A stretch of DNA of 15,256 bases from positions 1 to 15,256 of the forward strand of contig JBOHBN010000408.1 of assembly GCA_050698355.1 (NCBI GenBank), given 5' to 3'. This DNA is from JBOHBN01 sp050698355 (GTDB taxonomy: Bacteria > Actinomycetota > Actinomycetes > Streptosporangiales > WHST01). This document shows, in pieces, positions 13,803 to 15,256 of the stretch. The notes under the pieces are model-generated. The model had not been told where the DNA came from. It saw only the letters and a list, made by a program, of their open reading frames with translations, and did not search any database. Made by a program: the position numbers and the translations under genes. Position 1 is the stretch's first letter. Each line of letters starts with the position of its first letter.

Positions 13803-15005
13803 TCATGCCCGCGCGCCCTCCCGTTGGACGCCGGCGCGACGCGCGGCCGGCGCGGACCCTGCGGGCTTCGCTGCGGGTACGGCGACGTAGAGCCGGAAGC
13901 CGCCGGCCGACGCCGGGCCCGCCTCCAACGTGCCACCCTTCGCGTGTACCCGCTCACGCAGGCCGGTGAAGCCCCCACTCGGCGGCAGCTTGCCGCCACG
14001 GCCGTCATCGAGCACCTCGACCGACTCCGGCGTCACCCGGATGCGGCACAGCCGTGCTGCCGAGTGCCGCACGACGTTGGTCACCCCTTCGCGCACGACC
14101 CAGCCGAACAGCTCGCGTACCTCGCCTGGGATCTCGTCCACGGCCTGCGGCAGCGTCGCGCTGATCCCCGCAGCGTCGAGCACCGACCGGGCGGACGCGA
14201 GCTCGCCGGAGAGCGTGACCTCGCGGTAGCCGGCGACCGTGCGCCGAACGTCCTCCAGCGTCTCGCGAGCGAGGTCCTCGATCGTCTGCACCTCGGGACC
14301 GACGACCTCCGGTCGGCGCTCGGCGAGCCGCCGCGCCAGCTCGGCCTTGACGATGATCGCGGTGAGGCTGTGCCCGACGATGTCGTGCAGGTCGCGGGAG
14401 AACCGGGCGCGCTCCGCATCCACAGCGAGCTGCGCCATGTCCTCGTGCGCGCGCTTGATGACGGCCTCCTGCGCCTGCATCCGCTTGATGCCGAACATCA
14501 GCGCCGCGATCACGAAGCCGATGAAGGCCACTATCGGTGTCGGGTCGTGCCCTATCGCCATCGGGAGGAACAGGCCGAGCCACCCGACGGAGAGCACCGA
14601 CAGAGGAATCGCGACGACCACCGGCCAGGCGAAGATCGCACTGACCATGGCGAAGATCACGTAGGTAGCGGAATCGGTCCCCACCAGTGGCACCATCGCG
14701 AACGAGATGGCGAACAGGGCACACGGCACGACAACCGGCAACACCGCATCCCTGAGACCCTCGATCCGGCACCCGCCCATCCTCCGGAACCCGTACACCA
14801 GGCCGACCAGGTAGATCGCCGCGAACGCCACAGTGATGAGCACGCCGGCGACGCGCGCCCAAACGGGAAGGGTGCCGCTGACCAGGTTGAGAATCGGCTG
14901 GTAAAGGTAGAGCAGCCAGATGCCGGAGAAGAGCAGGCCCCACCACTTGCTCGGATGCCGCGGCTGTTTCGCCAGCGCGGGCCGCGGCGAGGACGATTCG
15001 CTCAT
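13803..15005 (-). CDS. Sensor histidine kinase, HisKA_3 family (DesK-like)
   Basis: Membrane sensor that phosphorylates the adjacent regulator. In 400 residues it has about six N-terminal hydrophobic segments (roughly 22-173) and almost no extracytoplasmic domain, so it probably senses the membrane itself or a hydrophobic signal. A helix leads to the H-box RFSRDLHDIVGHS with H207. The N-box REGVTNVVRHS and the G-box DDGRGG with GFTGLRERV follow. Its tail is Ala-rich. I start at ATG 15003-15005; an upstream in-frame extension of 36 residues covers the hairpin at 15050-15079 and looks non-coding. No SD is seen before this ATG, but a TAnnnT box is. Confidence 0.92.
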   Translation of the reverse strand: MSESSSPRPALAKQPRHPSKWWGLLFSGIWLLYLYQPILNLVSGTLPVWARVAGVLITVAFAAIYLVGLVYGFRRMGGCRIEGLRDAVLPVVVPCALFAISFAMVPLVGTDSATYVIFAMVSAIFAWPVVVAIPLSVLSVGWLGLFLPMAIGHDPTPIVAFIGFVIAALMFGIKRMQAQEAVIKRAHEDMAQLAVDAERARFSRDLHDIVGHSLTAIIVKAELARRLAERRPEVVGPEVQTIEDLARETLEDVRRTVAGYREVTLSGELASARSVLDAAGISATLPQAVDEIPGEVRELFGWVVREGVTNVVRHSAARLCRIRVTPESVEVLDDGRGGKLPPSGGFTGLRERVHAKGGTLEAGPASAGGFRLYVAVPAAKPAGSAPAARRAGVQREGARA

Positions 15006-15012
15006 GGCAGCA

Positions 15013-15018
15013 ACGGTA
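15013..15018 (-). promoter_or_regulatory. Candidate -10 box, near-leaderless kinase mRNA
   Basis: TACCGT on the minus strand lies 7 nt before the kinase ATG, which lacks a ribosome binding site. With the hairpin just upstream it suggests that the two-component pair has its own transcript, apart from the transporter gene. Confidence 0.35.
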
Positions 15019-15049
15019 TCCCCGTCGGCCGTTTCCGCGGGAGCGGTTG

Positions 15050-15079
15050 AGGGGACCGGCCCCGAGCAACCGGCCCCCT
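15050..15079 (-). terminator. Hairpin between the ABC-2 permease gene and the kinase gene
   Basis: AGGGGACCGG (15050-15059) and CCGGCCCCCT (15070-15079) form a 10-bp stem with a 10-nt loop. One position is A against C on the plus-strand RNA, but G against U on the minus-strand RNA, so the stem is continuous only in the minus-strand transcript, the direction of the permease gene. It lies about 30 bp after the permease stop. No T-run. Confidence 0.55.
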
Positions 15080-15109
15080 CTCCTGCGTACGGGCTGCGGG
15101 CATCCCCGG

Positions 15110-15256
15110 TCACACCCGCGCCGTACCCGCGCGGTACCGCCAGGCGGCGAATGCCCCGAACACCGCCGCCCAGGCCACCAGCACCGCGACGCCGTCGAGG
15201 CCGAAGCCGGGCGCCCCGATCGCCGCACGGCCGGCCAGGCCGAGCCAGTACGACGG
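15110..15256 (-). CDS. C-terminal 48 residues of a probable ABC-2 type transporter permease (partial)
   Basis: The minus-strand frame enters at the window edge as PSYWLGLAGRAAIG and ends AFAAWRYRAGTARV before TGA at 15110-15112. It contains one hydrophobic helix (about residues 21-40). The ending, a last membrane helix followed by W-x-Y-R...TARV, is the usual C-terminus of ABC-2 permeases in drug/antibiotic exporters. The neighbouring DesK/DesR-like pair fits that context. Too short to be sure; the 5' part lies outside the window. Confidence 0.6.
   Translation of the reverse strand, partial: PSYWLGLAGRAAIGAPGFGLDGVAVLVAWAAVFGAFAAWRYRAGTARV

Noticed and set aside
13245..15050. A 601-codon open frame on the plus strand opposite the two-component genes
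   Set aside because: Both minus-strand genes carry complete catalytic motifs; the plus frame is low-complexity Arg/Pro/Ser and has no recognisable domain.
15006..15113. 36-residue N-terminal extension of the histidine kinase
   Set aside because: It spans the permease terminator hairpin, overlaps the permease stop, and adds a Gly/Ala/Pro-rich segment unlike kinase N-termini.

Overview
The window is very GC-rich and densely coded, with GTG starts, 1-4 bp stop/start overlaps and several gene starts that lack a Shine-Dalgarno (SD) sequence. The gene content (IF-2 with a Gly/Pro-rich linker, a short NusA without C-terminal acidic repeats, YlxR, a DUF4439 protein, bacterial-type ProRS) points to a high-GC actinobacterium. 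I cannot name the genus from this sequence. No rRNA, tRNA, CRISPR array, transposase or phage gene was seen.

Layout. (1) 1-3559, minus strand: the translation/transcription cluster rimP-nusA-ylxR-infB. IF-2 runs off the left edge inside its GTPase domain. (2) 3667-7507, minus strand: a complete three-gene ABC importer (lipoprotein binding protein, one fused double permease, ATPase) joined by stop/start overlaps. It belongs to the Fe(III)/2-aminoethylphosphonate/sugar-phosphate group, but the binding protein lacks the tyrosine pair of FbpA-type iron binders, so the substrate is open. (3) 7508-7771: a 264-bp divergent control region rich in symmetric elements. It holds a palindrome over a possible -10, and a 12-bp perfect inverted repeat that may bound a miniature element. 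(4) 7772-9455, plus strand: an IspD-type cytidylyltransferase, a Tat/lipoprotein-like helical protein and a DUF4439 ferritin-like protein, all translationally overlapping. Hairpins at 9487-9537 separate them from (5) proS, minus strand, 9563-11329. (6) 11330-11487: a possible proS promoter, a 16-bp palindrome and a long interrupted hairpin. (7) 11488-13113, minus strand: a Tat-exported sulfatase anchored by two C-terminal membrane helices. (8) 13160-15005, minus strand: a DesK/DesR-like two-component pair, downstream of the last 48 residues of a likely ABC-2 permease at the right edge.

How the parts work together. RimP (30S maturation), NusA (transcription pausing, termination and antitermination), YlxR (RNA-binding) and IF-2 (initiation) form the usual gene-expression operon, with proS nearby. 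The importer and ispD lie between proS and rimP, a neighbourhood I recall as otherwise compact in actinobacteria. At the right end, the histidine kinase and LuxR-type regulator probably respond to a membrane or drug signal and control the adjacent ABC-2 transporter. The sulfatase has its own possible start signal and may be independent.

I found no clear undescribed multi-gene system. The best leads are the inverted-repeat-bounded element in the divergent region, the two-part hairpin after the sulfatase, the two adjacent helical/ferritin-like genes, the importer of unknown substrate, and three genes with a TAnnnT box 6-7 nt before the start codon (candidate leaderless mRNAs).
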